From contig LUOR01000006.1 in the NCBI GenBank assembly GCA_001626925.1, positions 1 through 49,781 of the forward strand: a stretch of 49,781 bases of DNA, read 5' to 3'. This DNA is from Moraxellaceae bacterium REDSEA-S32_B1. Lineage in GTDB: Bacteria; Pseudomonadota; Gammaproteobacteria; Pseudomonadales; Moraxellaceae. The position numbers and the translations under genes are program-made. Below are positions 1-8,043 of the stretch, piece after piece; position 1 is the stretch's first letter, and each line of letters opens with the position of its first letter. The notes under the pieces were generated by a model. That model was not told the DNA's origin and searched no databases. It saw nothing but the letters and a program-made list of their open reading frames with translations.

Positions 1-674
1 AGATCGACTTCTTTTTCAATGCCTGAGATTTTGCCTTTTTGTGAATATTGCCAAAACAACCACGGACGCTGATCAAAGCGTGGCGGTGGCTCTTTTAAAT
101 CCTGTATCCACAACACATGATCATCAAATTTGCCTTTGATATAGCTCTGATAATAGTTCGGTGTGGTATAGAAAATCGGCTTTTTGCCATAATGACTTTC
201 AAGCGTTTTTGCCATGCTGGCAATTTCAGTTTGCAACTGCTCCGCCGTGACATCAGGACAATTCCACTGAAATTCTAAATCCATCACAGGAGACATACTA
301 TCGGCTTGTTTTGGTACAGCTTCGATATAATTTTGAGCTTGTTCCAATCCAGTTTTACAGTTGCGGAAAAAATGATACGCACCGACTTTTAAACCTGAAT
401 CTTTGGCATTTTTCCAATTTTCGCTAAAGCGTGGATCTTTAAAATTGCCGCCTTCTGTCGCTTTGATAAAGACAAATTGATACTTTTTATCAATTTTTTT
501 CCAATCAATTTCACCTTGATGATGCGACACATCGAAGCCGTGTATTGCATATTCTTCAAACTTTTGCGGATTTTCAAAATAATGAAACAACAAGCCACCG
601 CTAGCTGTCAGCATCAATAATACAATAATCATGATCAGCGTCCTCCGTTTGCTTTTATTTTTACGCTTCGCCAT
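1..674 (-). CDS. GH25 family lysozyme, membrane anchored (partial, C-terminus off the window)
   Basis: 224 codons are visible from the ATG at 674; the frame is still open at base 1, so the C-terminus is missing. The N-terminus is basic (MAKRKNKSKRR) and followed by a hydrophobic stretch at about residues 12-32, which I read as a signal anchor. The GH25 fold is shown by DVSHHQG at residues 48-54 and by the acidic pair in MDLE at 131-134, the expected catalytic Asp/Glu region, plus a late WQYS motif near 208. GH25 enzymes cleave the beta-1,4 bond between N-acetylmuramic acid and N-acetylglucosamine in peptidoglycan. The gene starts 24 bp after the stop of the upstream exporter, so the two are probably cotranscribed. 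The anchor and the housekeeping neighbours argue against a phage endolysin. Family is confident; cellular role is inferred. Confidence 0.85.
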   Translation of the reverse strand, partial: MAKRKNKSKRRTLIMIIVLLMLTASGGLLFHYFENPQKFEEYAIHGFDVSHHQGEIDWKKIDKKYQFVFIKATEGGNFKDPRFSENWKNAKDSGLKVGAYHFFRNCKTGLEQAQNYIEAVPKQADSMSPVMDLEFQWNCPDVTAEQLQTEIASMAKTLESHYGKKPIFYTTPNYYQSYIKGKFDDHVLWIQDLKEPPPRFDQRPWLFWQYSQKGKISGIEKEVD

Positions 675-698
675 GTCTTTAATTTATCCGAAGCCGAG

Positions 699-2141
699 TT
701 ATGAAACTGGATGATTTTGATCTTGCAGGCGAAACTGACGCAGTTGACGAAATACCAAACTTGCCAAGATCGTGATCGCACCCAAGATGATAAAAGTCTG
801 CTGAAAAGACCACAAGGTAGACTGCCCTACGCCGATTTTCTCAAACAGATGTAAAAGCACGCCGACCAATGCCACACCCATACTCATGCAGACATTAATG
901 ACCATGGATAATAAACTATTGCCATTCGCCGACTGTGCTTTGCTTAAATCTTTTAAAGTCAAAGTATTCATCGCCGTGAACTGCATCGAGTTGACACAAC
1001 CAAAAGCAAATAAATGCAAACATTGCGTATAAATATTTGGATGCGCATCCAACCATGCAAAACTCATAATCCCTAGCCCGACCAAAATGGTATTCACCAC
1101 CAATACTCGATAATAGCCAAAACGCTGAATCATCTTTGTGGCAAAATTTTTAATCAAAATCGAACCAAAGATCAAAGGCACCAGCATCAAACCTGCATGA
1201 AGTGGACTAAAACCCATCGCCAACTGCAACATCAGCGGTAAGATAAACGGCATACTGGCACTGCCAAGTCGGGTAAAAATATTCCCCAATATACCAATCC
1301 GAAAACGAATATCTGTAAATAAATCAGGACGGAAAATCGCTCGTAGATCACGCCGTGCATGCCATGTGTAGATCAACCCTGCGACCACACCCAAAGCTAA
1401 AATTGCAAGCACAGTGACGATCGACCAACCGCGTTGTGATAATCGCTCTAAGCCGAAAGTGAGCGCCACCATCATGATGATCAAATAGACAAAACCAAAA
1501 TAATCAAATCGTGGCAAATTTTCCAATTTGACATTCGGCATGTGCGTACACGTCAGGATAAAGCCTAAAATACCGATCGGTAGATTGATTAAAAATATCC
1601 AATGCCACGTGGCATATTCCACCATAAAACCGCCAAGCGTTGGACCAATCAAAGGGCCCACCAAACCTGGAATAGAGATAAAACTCATCGCCGCAAGGAA
1701 TTGATTTCTTGGTAAAATCCGAAGCAATGCAAGCCGACCAACAGGCAATAAAAATGCCCCACCTATGCCTTGAAAAATACGCCCAATAATCAACTGGCTA
1801 TAAGTTTGTGAGAGTGCACATCCTAAAGATGCCACAGTAAAAATAGTAATCGCTGCTAAATAGACATTTCGAATACCAAAGCGATCTGCCAACCAACCAC
1901 TCACTGGGATAAACACCGCCACCATCAACACATAAGCAATCACCACATTGTGCATCTGCAGCGGATCAGCATTTAAACTATATGCAATACTCGGCAATGC
2001 GGTATTGACAATGGTTGCATCCAACGCCTGCATAAAAAAGCCAAGCGCCGCCAACCACAAAATCACTCGATATTCAGGAGCAACTTTGCTTTTATGGGCT
2101 AATGTTCTAACAGATTGTTTTGCTGATGAATTGGATGACAT
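699..2141 (-). CDS. MFS multidrug exporter, DHA2 (EmrB/HsrA-like) family
   Basis: About 480 residues with 14 predicted membrane segments, the number typical of DHA2 proton-driven drug exporters. The first segment carries FFMQALDATIVNTALPSIA, the usual opening of EmrB/HsrA proteins. Motif A appears as GWLADRFGIRN and the antiporter-type motif C as GPLIGPTLGGF. The frame also offers an ATG at 2213 that would add 24 Asn/Ser-rich residues; neither start has a strong Shine-Dalgarno sequence, and I prefer 2141 because the residues before it look like untranslated leader. No EmrA-type membrane fusion partner is adjacent, so it probably works as a single inner-membrane exporter like HsrA. The GH25 gene follows 24 bp downstream. 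Substrate cannot be told from sequence. Confidence 0.87.
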   Translation of the reverse strand: MSSNSSAKQSVRTLAHKSKVAPEYRVILWLAALGFFMQALDATIVNTALPSIAYSLNADPLQMHNVVIAYVLMVAVFIPVSGWLADRFGIRNVYLAAITIFTVASLGCALSQTYSQLIIGRIFQGIGGAFLLPVGRLALLRILPRNQFLAAMSFISIPGLVGPLIGPTLGGFMVEYATWHWIFLINLPIGILGFILTCTHMPNVKLENLPRFDYFGFVYLIIMMVALTFGLERLSQRGWSIVTVLAILALGVVAGLIYTWHARRDLRAIFRPDLFTDIRFRIGILGNIFTRLGSASMPFILPLMLQLAMGFSPLHAGLMLVPLIFGSILIKNFATKMIQRFGYYRVLVVNTILVGLGIMSFAWLDAHPNIYTQCLHLFAFGCVNSMQFTAMNTLTLKDLSKAQSANGNSLLSMVINVCMSMGVALVGVLLHLFEKIGVGQSTLWSFQQTFIILGAITILASLVFRQLRQFRLQDQNHPVS

Positions 2142-2301
2142 TGAATCACTAACTGATATTAAAAATTGATTATTGAAATTTGAAGCATAAGAAACACAGT
2201 TTACCTTGCTCATTTCAGAACTGCTACGTTGCGAATTGCAAAGCTGTAAATTACAGCTTCAAAATCTGATCCAGCCAACCATCCACTTTAGCCCCCTAAA
2301 A

Positions 2302-2334
2302 TTGTCATATTTTCGTCATCAAAAAGTCACTTAA
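2302..2334 (+). promoter_or_regulatory. Candidate PhoB box (three 11-bp phased half-sites)
   Basis: Three 7-bp half-sites TTGTCAT (2302-2308), TCGTCAT (2313-2319) and AAGTCAC (2324-2330) are each separated by 4 bp, giving an exact 11-bp period. The known E. coli Pho box is direct repeats of CTGTCAT with 4-bp AT-rich spacers bound by PhoB. The repeats point toward the lipoprotein gene, whose ATG lies 78 bp after the box. A second box of the same design precedes the PiT-like permease at 7935. PhoB binding is inferred. Confidence 0.6.
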
Positions 2335-2411
2335 ATGACACAGCGCATTTTTAGCATAGCTTGATTTTAGTCTAACCATGTTTTAAATCACAAAGTTGAT
2401 GGGGAATATCA

Positions 2412-4208
2412 ATGTCTTTGAATACCAGTTTATTTAACAAAAAAATGCTCTGCTTAGCCATGGGCTTAAGCGTATCAATGCTGTTTACTGCATGTAATGA
2501 TAACGATAATTCATCTAGTCAAAGCGAAGAAGAAACTGAAGTAACACCTGAAAATATTGAACTCAGCCTATTAGGTCGTTATGCCACGGGTGTGTTTGCC
2601 GAAAGTGCAGCAGAGATCACCGCTTTTGATCCTAAGTCAAAACGTATCTTCACGGTGAATGCCAAGAAAGGTTTGGTCGATGTTCTTGATGGTAGCGATA
2701 TGGAGAATTTAACCCATATTGGCGAACTCTCCGCACGTGCTGTTTTGGCTGATTCTGAAGTGAACAGTGTTGCGGTACATGATGGTATTGTTGCACTTGC
2801 AGTACAAGCACCGACCAAAACAGATACAGGTTTAGTGGCATTTTATAAAGCGTCAGATTTAAGTTTCATCAGTTCAGTATCAGTGGGCGCATTGCCTGAC
2901 ATGCTCACGTTTAGCCCTGATGGTCAAAGCGTTTTAGTTGCCAATGAAGGCGAGCCAAATGATGGCTATACCATTGATCCTGAAGGTTCGATAAGCATCA
3001 TTGATGTGACAGATATTAATAATCCAACTGTCCGTACAGCAGACTTTAAAGCATTCAATGACAAAGAAGCACAATTGACTGACGCAGGTGTCCGTATCTA
3101 TGGACCAAATGCAACGGTTGCACAAGACTTAGAACCTGAATACATCACAGTTTCTAGCGACAGCAAAACGGCATGGGTGACTTTGCAAGAGAACAATGCC
3201 CTCGCCAAAGTTGATATCGCTTCAGCAACTGTGACTGATGTTTTGCCGTTAGGCTTTAAAGATCATGGTCTTGAAGGTCAAGGTCTTGATGCCAGTGATT
3301 CAGATGATGCCATTAACATCAAACCATGGGCAGGTGTATATGGCGTCTATATGCCTGATGCAATCACCAGCTATGACGTGGACGGCGCAACTTATCTCGT
3401 CACAGCCAATGAAGGCGATGCACGTGAGTGGATCAGTGATGAAGATGCTTACTACAATGGCGACACCAGCAAAGGCTTTATGGATGAACTTCGCATGAAG
3501 CATCTTGTGCACAAAGATGGTTTTGCACGTCGTCTTGGTGATGATATGCCTGCACAGCTTAACGCCCTAGCCACAGGCGCAAAACTCGACAGTTCTGTGT
3601 TTGGCTATTGCGGTAATACCTGCCGTGAAGATGAACAGCTGGGTCGTTTGAATATTATTTGGAATATGGGCTATTTGAAAAATACTGATGGATCGCCAAT
3701 ACTTGATGACAATGGCTATATGACCTACAACAAGTTGTATAGCTTTGGCGGTCGTTCATTCAGTATTTGGGATGAAAATGGAACACAGGTATGGGATTCA
3801 GGTGATCAAATCGAGAAGAAAATCGCTGAACTCCATCCTGAATTCTTTAACTCAGACCACGAATCGGTTGCTGTTGAAGACCGCAGTGATAATAAAGGTC
3901 CAGAACCTGAAGGCATTACCGTCGGTAAAATCGGTGAAAAGACTTATGTCTTTGTTGGCTTAGAACGTGTTAGTGGTGTAATGGTTTATGATGTTAGCAA
4001 CCCAGAAGCGCCTGAGTTTATCCAATACATTAACTCTCGTGAAGCAGCTGCAACTGAAGAACAACACGAAAATGGTGAAGCAGGCGATCTAGGTCCAGAA
4101 GGGTTAACGTTCGTATCAGGTAAAAAATCACCAACAGGCACACCGCTTTTGATCGTGGGTAATGAAGTGAGTGGAACGACTGCGGTTTACCAAATCACTT
4201 TGAAATAA
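2412..4208 (+). CDS. Choice-of-anchor I family lipoprotein (beta-propeller, esterase/phosphatase-like)
   Basis: 598 residues. The N-terminus has a lipoprotein signal ending in LFTAC, with the lipidated cysteine at residue 28, followed by an acidic Ser/Asn linker. The body shows the repeats of choice-of-anchor I proteins: FDPKSKRIFTVNA, LTFSPDGQSVLVANEGEP, YLVTANEGDAREW and GPEPEGITVGKIGEKTYVFVGLERVSG. These resemble seven-bladed propeller strands and are often annotated as alkaline-phosphatase or esterase-like without experimental proof. The protein should be anchored in the periplasmic leaflet of the outer membrane or exposed at the surface. A candidate PhoB box lies 78 bp upstream, which fits a phosphate-scavenging role. 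The gene is monocistronic, with a strong terminator 42 bp after the stop. Family is clear; enzymatic activity is unknown. Confidence 0.85.
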   Translation: MSLNTSLFNKKMLCLAMGLSVSMLFTACNDNDNSSSQSEEETEVTPENIELSLLGRYATGVFAESAAEITAFDPKSKRIFTVNAKKGLVDVLDGSDMENLTHIGELSARAVLADSEVNSVAVHDGIVALAVQAPTKTDTGLVAFYKASDLSFISSVSVGALPDMLTFSPDGQSVLVANEGEPNDGYTIDPEGSISIIDVTDINNPTVRTADFKAFNDKEAQLTDAGVRIYGPNATVAQDLEPEYITVSSDSKTAWVTLQENNALAKVDIASATVTDVLPLGFKDHGLEGQGLDASDSDDAINIKPWAGVYGVYMPDAITSYDVDGATYLVTANEGDAREWISDEDAYYNGDTSKGFMDELRMKHLVHKDGFARRLGDDMPAQLNALATGAKLDSSVFGYCGNTCREDEQLGRLNIIWNMGYLKNTDGSPILDDNGYMTYNKLYSFGGRSFSIWDENGTQVWDSGDQIEKKIAELHPEFFNSDHESVAVEDRSDNKGPEPEGITVGKIGEKTYVFVGLERVSGVMVYDVSNPEAPEFIQYINSREAAATEEQHENGEAGDLGPEGLTFVSGKKSPTGTPLLIVGNEVSGTTAVYQITLK

Positions 4209-4250
4209 CCCATTAAAGAGAATTTATTTAAAACATCTTATTCAATAAAA

Positions 4251-4280
4251 ATAGCAATCTTCGGATTGCTATTTTTTTTT
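4251..4280 (+). terminator. Rho-independent terminator of the choice-of-anchor I gene
   Basis: Perfect 8-bp stem (ATAGCAAT / ATTGCTAT) around the loop CTTCGG, followed by eight T residues. Confidence 0.9.
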
Positions 4281-4311
4281 GAAGCCTCAGCACTGTTCAA
4301 AAAATAATTAA

Positions 4312-4333
4312 ATACCCAGCTATCGCTGGGTTT
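4312..4333 (-). terminator. Probable terminator of the decayed lipoprotein gene
   Basis: Six-base-pair GC-rich stem CCCAGC/GCTGGG with loop TATC. Read on the minus strand it is followed by a T-rich tract, fitting the end of transcripts from the pseudogene whose stop is at 4442. It could also work weakly on the plus strand. Confidence 0.5.
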
Positions 4334-4441
4334 CGTCAAAACGCAATAACTAAAAGCTGTTGATGCGAAGGATAAGATCATTCGCCAAACTACAATCATG
4401 ATCCTATCTTTACACCTTATACTTGTATCTGATCTTTAGAT

Positions 4442-4815
4442 CATTCATCCGCTCTTGAATGGTAGAAGTAACCTTTCACATTGGTCGAAGCAAGCACACC
4501 TGTTTGCGCATTGGCTGTGCTAAAGCTCCCTTCAATCACATCGTCAGAGACTTTTACTTTCACTGTACAGGTACTGCCTTTCTCGTACTATATGAACCGC
4601 CCGATACTTTGGTCAATACGCTGATCTGAGCAGGTTTTTGATCCAAATCTTTGAGCGTAAGAGCGATACTTTTCATATTACCTGTGCCATCAGGCTTACT
4701 ATCGATTTGAGCTGCTACTTGAACCATTGCTATCAAACCAGCATCCGCCCAATGCAAGAAAAATGCTTAAACTAAGTGGTTTGATTGCGGACACGATCCC
4801 TGTCTTGGTACTCAT
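4442..4815 (-). pseudogene. Frameshifted small lipoprotein gene
   Basis: A good start (ATG at 4815 with GGAGAG about 6 bp upstream) opens a lipoprotein signal peptide, MSTKTGIVSAIKPLSL followed by SIFLALGGC, with the lipobox cysteine at residue 25. This frame stops after a Ser-rich linker (SNGSSSSSNR). The coding sense continues in a second frame (IDSKPDGTGNMKSIALTLKD through to VLTKVSGGSYS) and then in a third (GSTCTVKVKVSDDVIEGSF through to GYFYHSRADE, stop at 4442-4444). Two frameshifts therefore break one gene of about 120 codons. I do not recognise the family; it looks like a small cell-envelope lipoprotein. Either the gene is decaying or there are two indel errors in the assembly. Confidence 0.7.
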
Positions 4816-4961
4816 TTTTACTCTCCGTATGATTCAATCAAAAATTATTCTGTTAGTTGATGTATTCTTATTTTATAATCATGTAAATGTTAATAATTAG
4901 CTATCCTTAGAATAAGGGATATTAGCCAATAACAATTCATTAGATACTACAAACCACAGAT

Positions 4962-4980
4962 ACAGCCATTGATCGGCTGT
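4962..4980 (+). other. Leader hairpin before the sensor kinase gene
   Basis: ACAGCC at 4962-4967 pairs with GGCTGT at 4975-4980 around a 7-nt loop, ending 15 nt before the GAGG ribosome-binding site of the kinase gene. There is no T-run, so it is not a terminator. It may shape the 5' end of the message or be an operator. Confidence 0.3.
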
Positions 4981-5004
4981 GATTGAAGAATTACGAGGAT
5001 GTCA

Positions 5005-7152
5005 ATGAAGTTGGTCGCACGCTTGTCACCGACGACAATTTTATATATAGCCACAGTATTTGTGGTGATGTGGGTCAGTTTGATTTTGTTAATTGCCACC
5101 AAACAACCATATCTGGGGGTTGTGCTCAGCAACAATAACCAAGCAGTCACCATCGAAAGCATTGCGTCCCCGCAACTTCCTCAACGCCTCAAAAACACTT
5201 CACTATTATCTATTTCAAGCCCGACCAAAGAGATTAAATTACAATCGATTGACCTGACGATCGAACCAGATAGCGCAATGCAGAGTTATCAAGACTATGC
5301 GCATTTTCTGAATCGCCAAGATCAAATTCATCAACTCCTCAAACACAATGATCAAGTTTCATTACTCTTTAGCAATCAAGAACGTCATGATATTCCGATC
5401 GCATCAGCTCGCCCCATTCTCAGTTTGGACGCATCTTTTTGGATCCAAATATTTGTTGGCGTCACATCTTGGTTGATCACAGCAGCCATTTTTGCATTTC
5501 GAACCAATACCTTAGTGGCAAGATATTTATTACTCTCTGGATTTTCGACCTTATTATTTGCAACATTTGCAGCGGTATACACAACTCGAGAGCTTGCGCT
5601 TGATGCAGACCTATTTCAGTTTTTAAATGATTATAATTTTTTTGGTGGCAGTCTATATATTGCAAGCTTTATTGCACTACTCCTATATTATCCTCGCAAA
5701 ATTGCACCTGCTTGGCTCGGCGTATTTGTCCTTGCAATTTACGTAATTTGGTTTATTGCACAGCAAGTTGGCGTATTTGCTGATATGCGTTTTGCACGAC
5801 GTATCTTGGTCATGATTGGCTTAGTTTGTTCAATTGTGCTAACCATCATCCACTGGAAGTTCTCTGAGCGAAACCCTGTGGAACGTGCCGCATTGCAGTG
5901 GTTTTTGTTGTCTTGGATTTTAGGCATTTCTTTATTCGCGGTTTTTATCTTATTGCCGACATTATTTGGCATCGATACTTCTGCGCTTCAAGGCTATGCT
6001 TTTTTGTTAATTCTGATGGTCTATATTGGCTTGGCGCTCGGCATACTCCGTTACAGGTTATTCGAGCTTGATGTGTGGTGGGGAAGAACGATTCTATTAT
6101 TGGCGGCAATCATTGCTTTATTATTGATCGATATTGGGCTCATTAACATTCTGCATATGGCGCCAAAGCAGTCTATGATTTTTTCATTGGTGTTTGTCGG
6201 CATACTCATATTGCCTATGCGCATTTGGATATGGGAAAAACTACTCAATCGAGGTACTGAGAAAGCATCTCTTCAGTTTCATAAGATCATCAATATTGCC
6301 CTAGCCAGCCCAAATCAAAGTCATCTATCTCAATGGAAAATGCTATTTCAAGATCAATTTCAACCACTTCATATTGCAGTTGAATCACATCAACATCCAG
6401 TCAAAGTCGCTCAAGATGGTTTAAGTCTGCACATTCCCTCCGTTCATCAACTTCCTGCGCTCACTATTCAATATGCAGCACAAGGTAGGCGATTATTTTC
6501 AAGTCATGATGTGAATACGGCAAATGAAATTTGCAACATGCTTGATTACGCTTTCGAAGCTCGTCAAGCCTATGAGGCAGGCATTCTCGAGGAGCGAAAA
6601 CGTATTAGCCGCGACTTACATGATAATGTGGGATCACAACTGGTCAATGCACTACATCAGCCTGAAAATAACGACAAAAATGAAATGATACGAAGTACCT
6701 TGATGGATCTGCGACAAATTATTAATAATAATTTTCAAGGCATTCATGCTTTGGATGAGCTCTTGGCTACACTTCGACATGAAGCCTCGCAACAGCTCGA
6801 TTCCGCTGATATCAGATTAGATTGGCAAATGACAGGCGAGTGCAATATTCGAGTTCCAGTTGCATTGATGCATAGCATACGCTCTATCATTCGTGAAGGT
6901 GTGCACAATATCGTTCGCCATACTCACGCCAAACATGCAAAGATTCAGATCAATATTCACACTCAAAACATTCTCATCACGATACAAGATGATGGTCAAG
7001 GGCTACCCCAAATTGATCAACATGAAGGTCATGGGCTAAAAAACATGCGAACTCGAACTGAAACACTCGGTGGAGAAATACATTATTGCAATCTATCACA
7101 AGGCTTTTTGATTAAAATTGAACTCCCGATTTGCGAGGTGAATGATCAATGA
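5005..7152 (+). CDS. Sensor histidine kinase, NarX/ComP-like (HisKA_3 type)
   Basis: 715 residues. TM1 lies at about residues 12-31. A loop of roughly 110 residues (32-142) with PDZ-like features (YLGVVLSNNN) follows, then seven or eight further membrane segments between about 146 and 400. The cytoplasmic end has a HisKA_3 H-box (RISRDLHDNVGSQLVNAL, phospho-acceptor His539), an N-box (VHNIVRH, Asn635) and G-boxes (DDGQG near 662, GHGLKNMRTR). The order of one TM, PDZ-like loop, multi-TM block and HisKA_3 recalls Bacillus ComP. An ATG at 4999 abuts GAGG; the ATG at 5005 has better spacing (6 nt) and is chosen. It overlaps the regulator gene by ATGA, so the pair is translationally coupled. The signal sensed is unknown. 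Confidence 0.88.
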   Translation: MKLVARLSPTTILYIATVFVVMWVSLILLIATKQPYLGVVLSNNNQAVTIESIASPQLPQRLKNTSLLSISSPTKEIKLQSIDLTIEPDSAMQSYQDYAHFLNRQDQIHQLLKHNDQVSLLFSNQERHDIPIASARPILSLDASFWIQIFVGVTSWLITAAIFAFRTNTLVARYLLLSGFSTLLFATFAAVYTTRELALDADLFQFLNDYNFFGGSLYIASFIALLLYYPRKIAPAWLGVFVLAIYVIWFIAQQVGVFADMRFARRILVMIGLVCSIVLTIIHWKFSERNPVERAALQWFLLSWILGISLFAVFILLPTLFGIDTSALQGYAFLLILMVYIGLALGILRYRLFELDVWWGRTILLLAAIIALLLIDIGLINILHMAPKQSMIFSLVFVGILILPMRIWIWEKLLNRGTEKASLQFHKIINIALASPNQSHLSQWKMLFQDQFQPLHIAVESHQHPVKVAQDGLSLHIPSVHQLPALTIQYAAQGRRLFSSHDVNTANEICNMLDYAFEARQAYEAGILEERKRISRDLHDNVGSQLVNALHQPENNDKNEMIRSTLMDLRQIINNNFQGIHALDELLATLRHEASQQLDSADIRLDWQMTGECNIRVPVALMHSIRSIIREGVHNIVRHTHAKHAKIQINIHTQNILITIQDDGQGLPQIDQHEGHGLKNMRTRTETLGGEIHYCNLSQGFLIKIELPICEVNDQ

Positions 7153-7802
7153 ATGTGCTTATTTTGGAAGATCAAATCAATACACAACTTTGGCTCAAAG
7201 AAATTGTACAGACAGCATTTTCTACTACGCAAATTAGCATCACTGATAGTCTTGCAAAAGCAATACATTTAACAAATTCGCATCAATTTGACCTTGCATT
7301 AATCGATTTTAAATTGCCTGACGGCACAGGTGTCGAACTCATTGAACATATCAAGCACCACCACCACACAACATTATGTGTCATTATCAGTGCTATTGGT
7401 GATGATGATCAGGTCGTAACTGCACTCTCAAAAGGTGCTGATGGCTATATGATGAAGGATCAACTGGAATCCATACTCATTAAACAATTACAACAACTTC
7501 TACAAGGTATTCCTGCATTATCTCCGACAATCGCTCGTCGCTTAATGCATCATTTTTATCAAAGCCGTCCGAATCCGACAGCACCATGCATCCTTACTGA
7601 ACGAGAAAAAGAAGTGCTTATACAGATCAGTCAAGGCTTAAGAAATCATGAGGTAGCAGAGATACTGAATATCGCAGAGTGCACTGTGGCATCACATATC
7701 AAATCCATCTATCAAAAACTCAATATCTCATCTCGTGCTGAAGCGGCAAACTATGCTACGCACATTGGCATCCATATTCCAATGCAATCCAAGCGCAAAT
7801 AA
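7149..7802 (+). CDS. Response regulator, NarL/LuxR family
   Basis: 217 residues. The receiver domain (1-120) has the acidic pair Glu7/Asp8, phospho-acceptor Asp53 in ALIDFKLPDG, Ser81 and Lys103 in MMKDQ. A LuxR-type helix-turn-helix at about 145-200 begins LTEREKEVLIQISQG and carries the recognition region TVASHIKSIYQKLN. The start overlaps the stop of the kinase gene by 4 bp and has GAGGTGA upstream, so it forms a cognate pair with the HisKA_3 kinase. The next gene on the same strand is the PiT-like permease, 241 bp away behind its own candidate promoter, so it need not be a target. No recognisable target operator was found. Confidence 0.92.
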   Translation: MNVLILEDQINTQLWLKEIVQTAFSTTQISITDSLAKAIHLTNSHQFDLALIDFKLPDGTGVELIEHIKHHHHTTLCVIISAIGDDDQVVTALSKGADGYMMKDQLESILIKQLQQLLQGIPALSPTIARRLMHHFYQSRPNPTAPCILTEREKEVLIQISQGLRNHEVAEILNIAECTVASHIKSIYQKLNISSRAEAANYATHIGIHIPMQSKRK

Positions 7803-7934
7803 TGATAATGTATTGCGGGAGCCTGTTTACATTTCTGCCATGCATTGCGTTATCAGCTAAAACTAGGAAAACGAGGCATGAAGAGTAGATCATAAATCCA
7901 TAAATTTCGTAAAAACAAAAATATTTAGATGATA

Positions 7935-7967
7935 TTGTCATCAAACTTTCATAAAATAGACACATTT
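7935..7967 (+). promoter_or_regulatory. Candidate PhoB box before the PiT-like permease
   Basis: TTGTCAT (7935-7941), CTTTCAT (7946-7952) and TAGACAC (7957-7963) follow each other at an exact 11-bp period with AT-rich 4-bp spacers (CAAA, AAAA). The first two units fit the E. coli PhoB consensus well, the third poorly. The box ends 77 bp before the ATG of the permease, nearly the same distance as the box at 2302. Binding by PhoB is inferred. Confidence 0.55.
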
Positions 7968-8043
7968 TTGCAATATTGACTTCCAAACGAAGTCATCTTT
8001 GCTTTTTTTAGGCTACAACAGTTACCCCAAAAGGGAATGTATC

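Noticed and set aside
1..674. GH25 lysozyme as part of a prophage lysis module
   Set aside because: It has an N-terminal membrane anchor, no holin or phage gene is near, and it follows a drug exporter in an operon-like layout.
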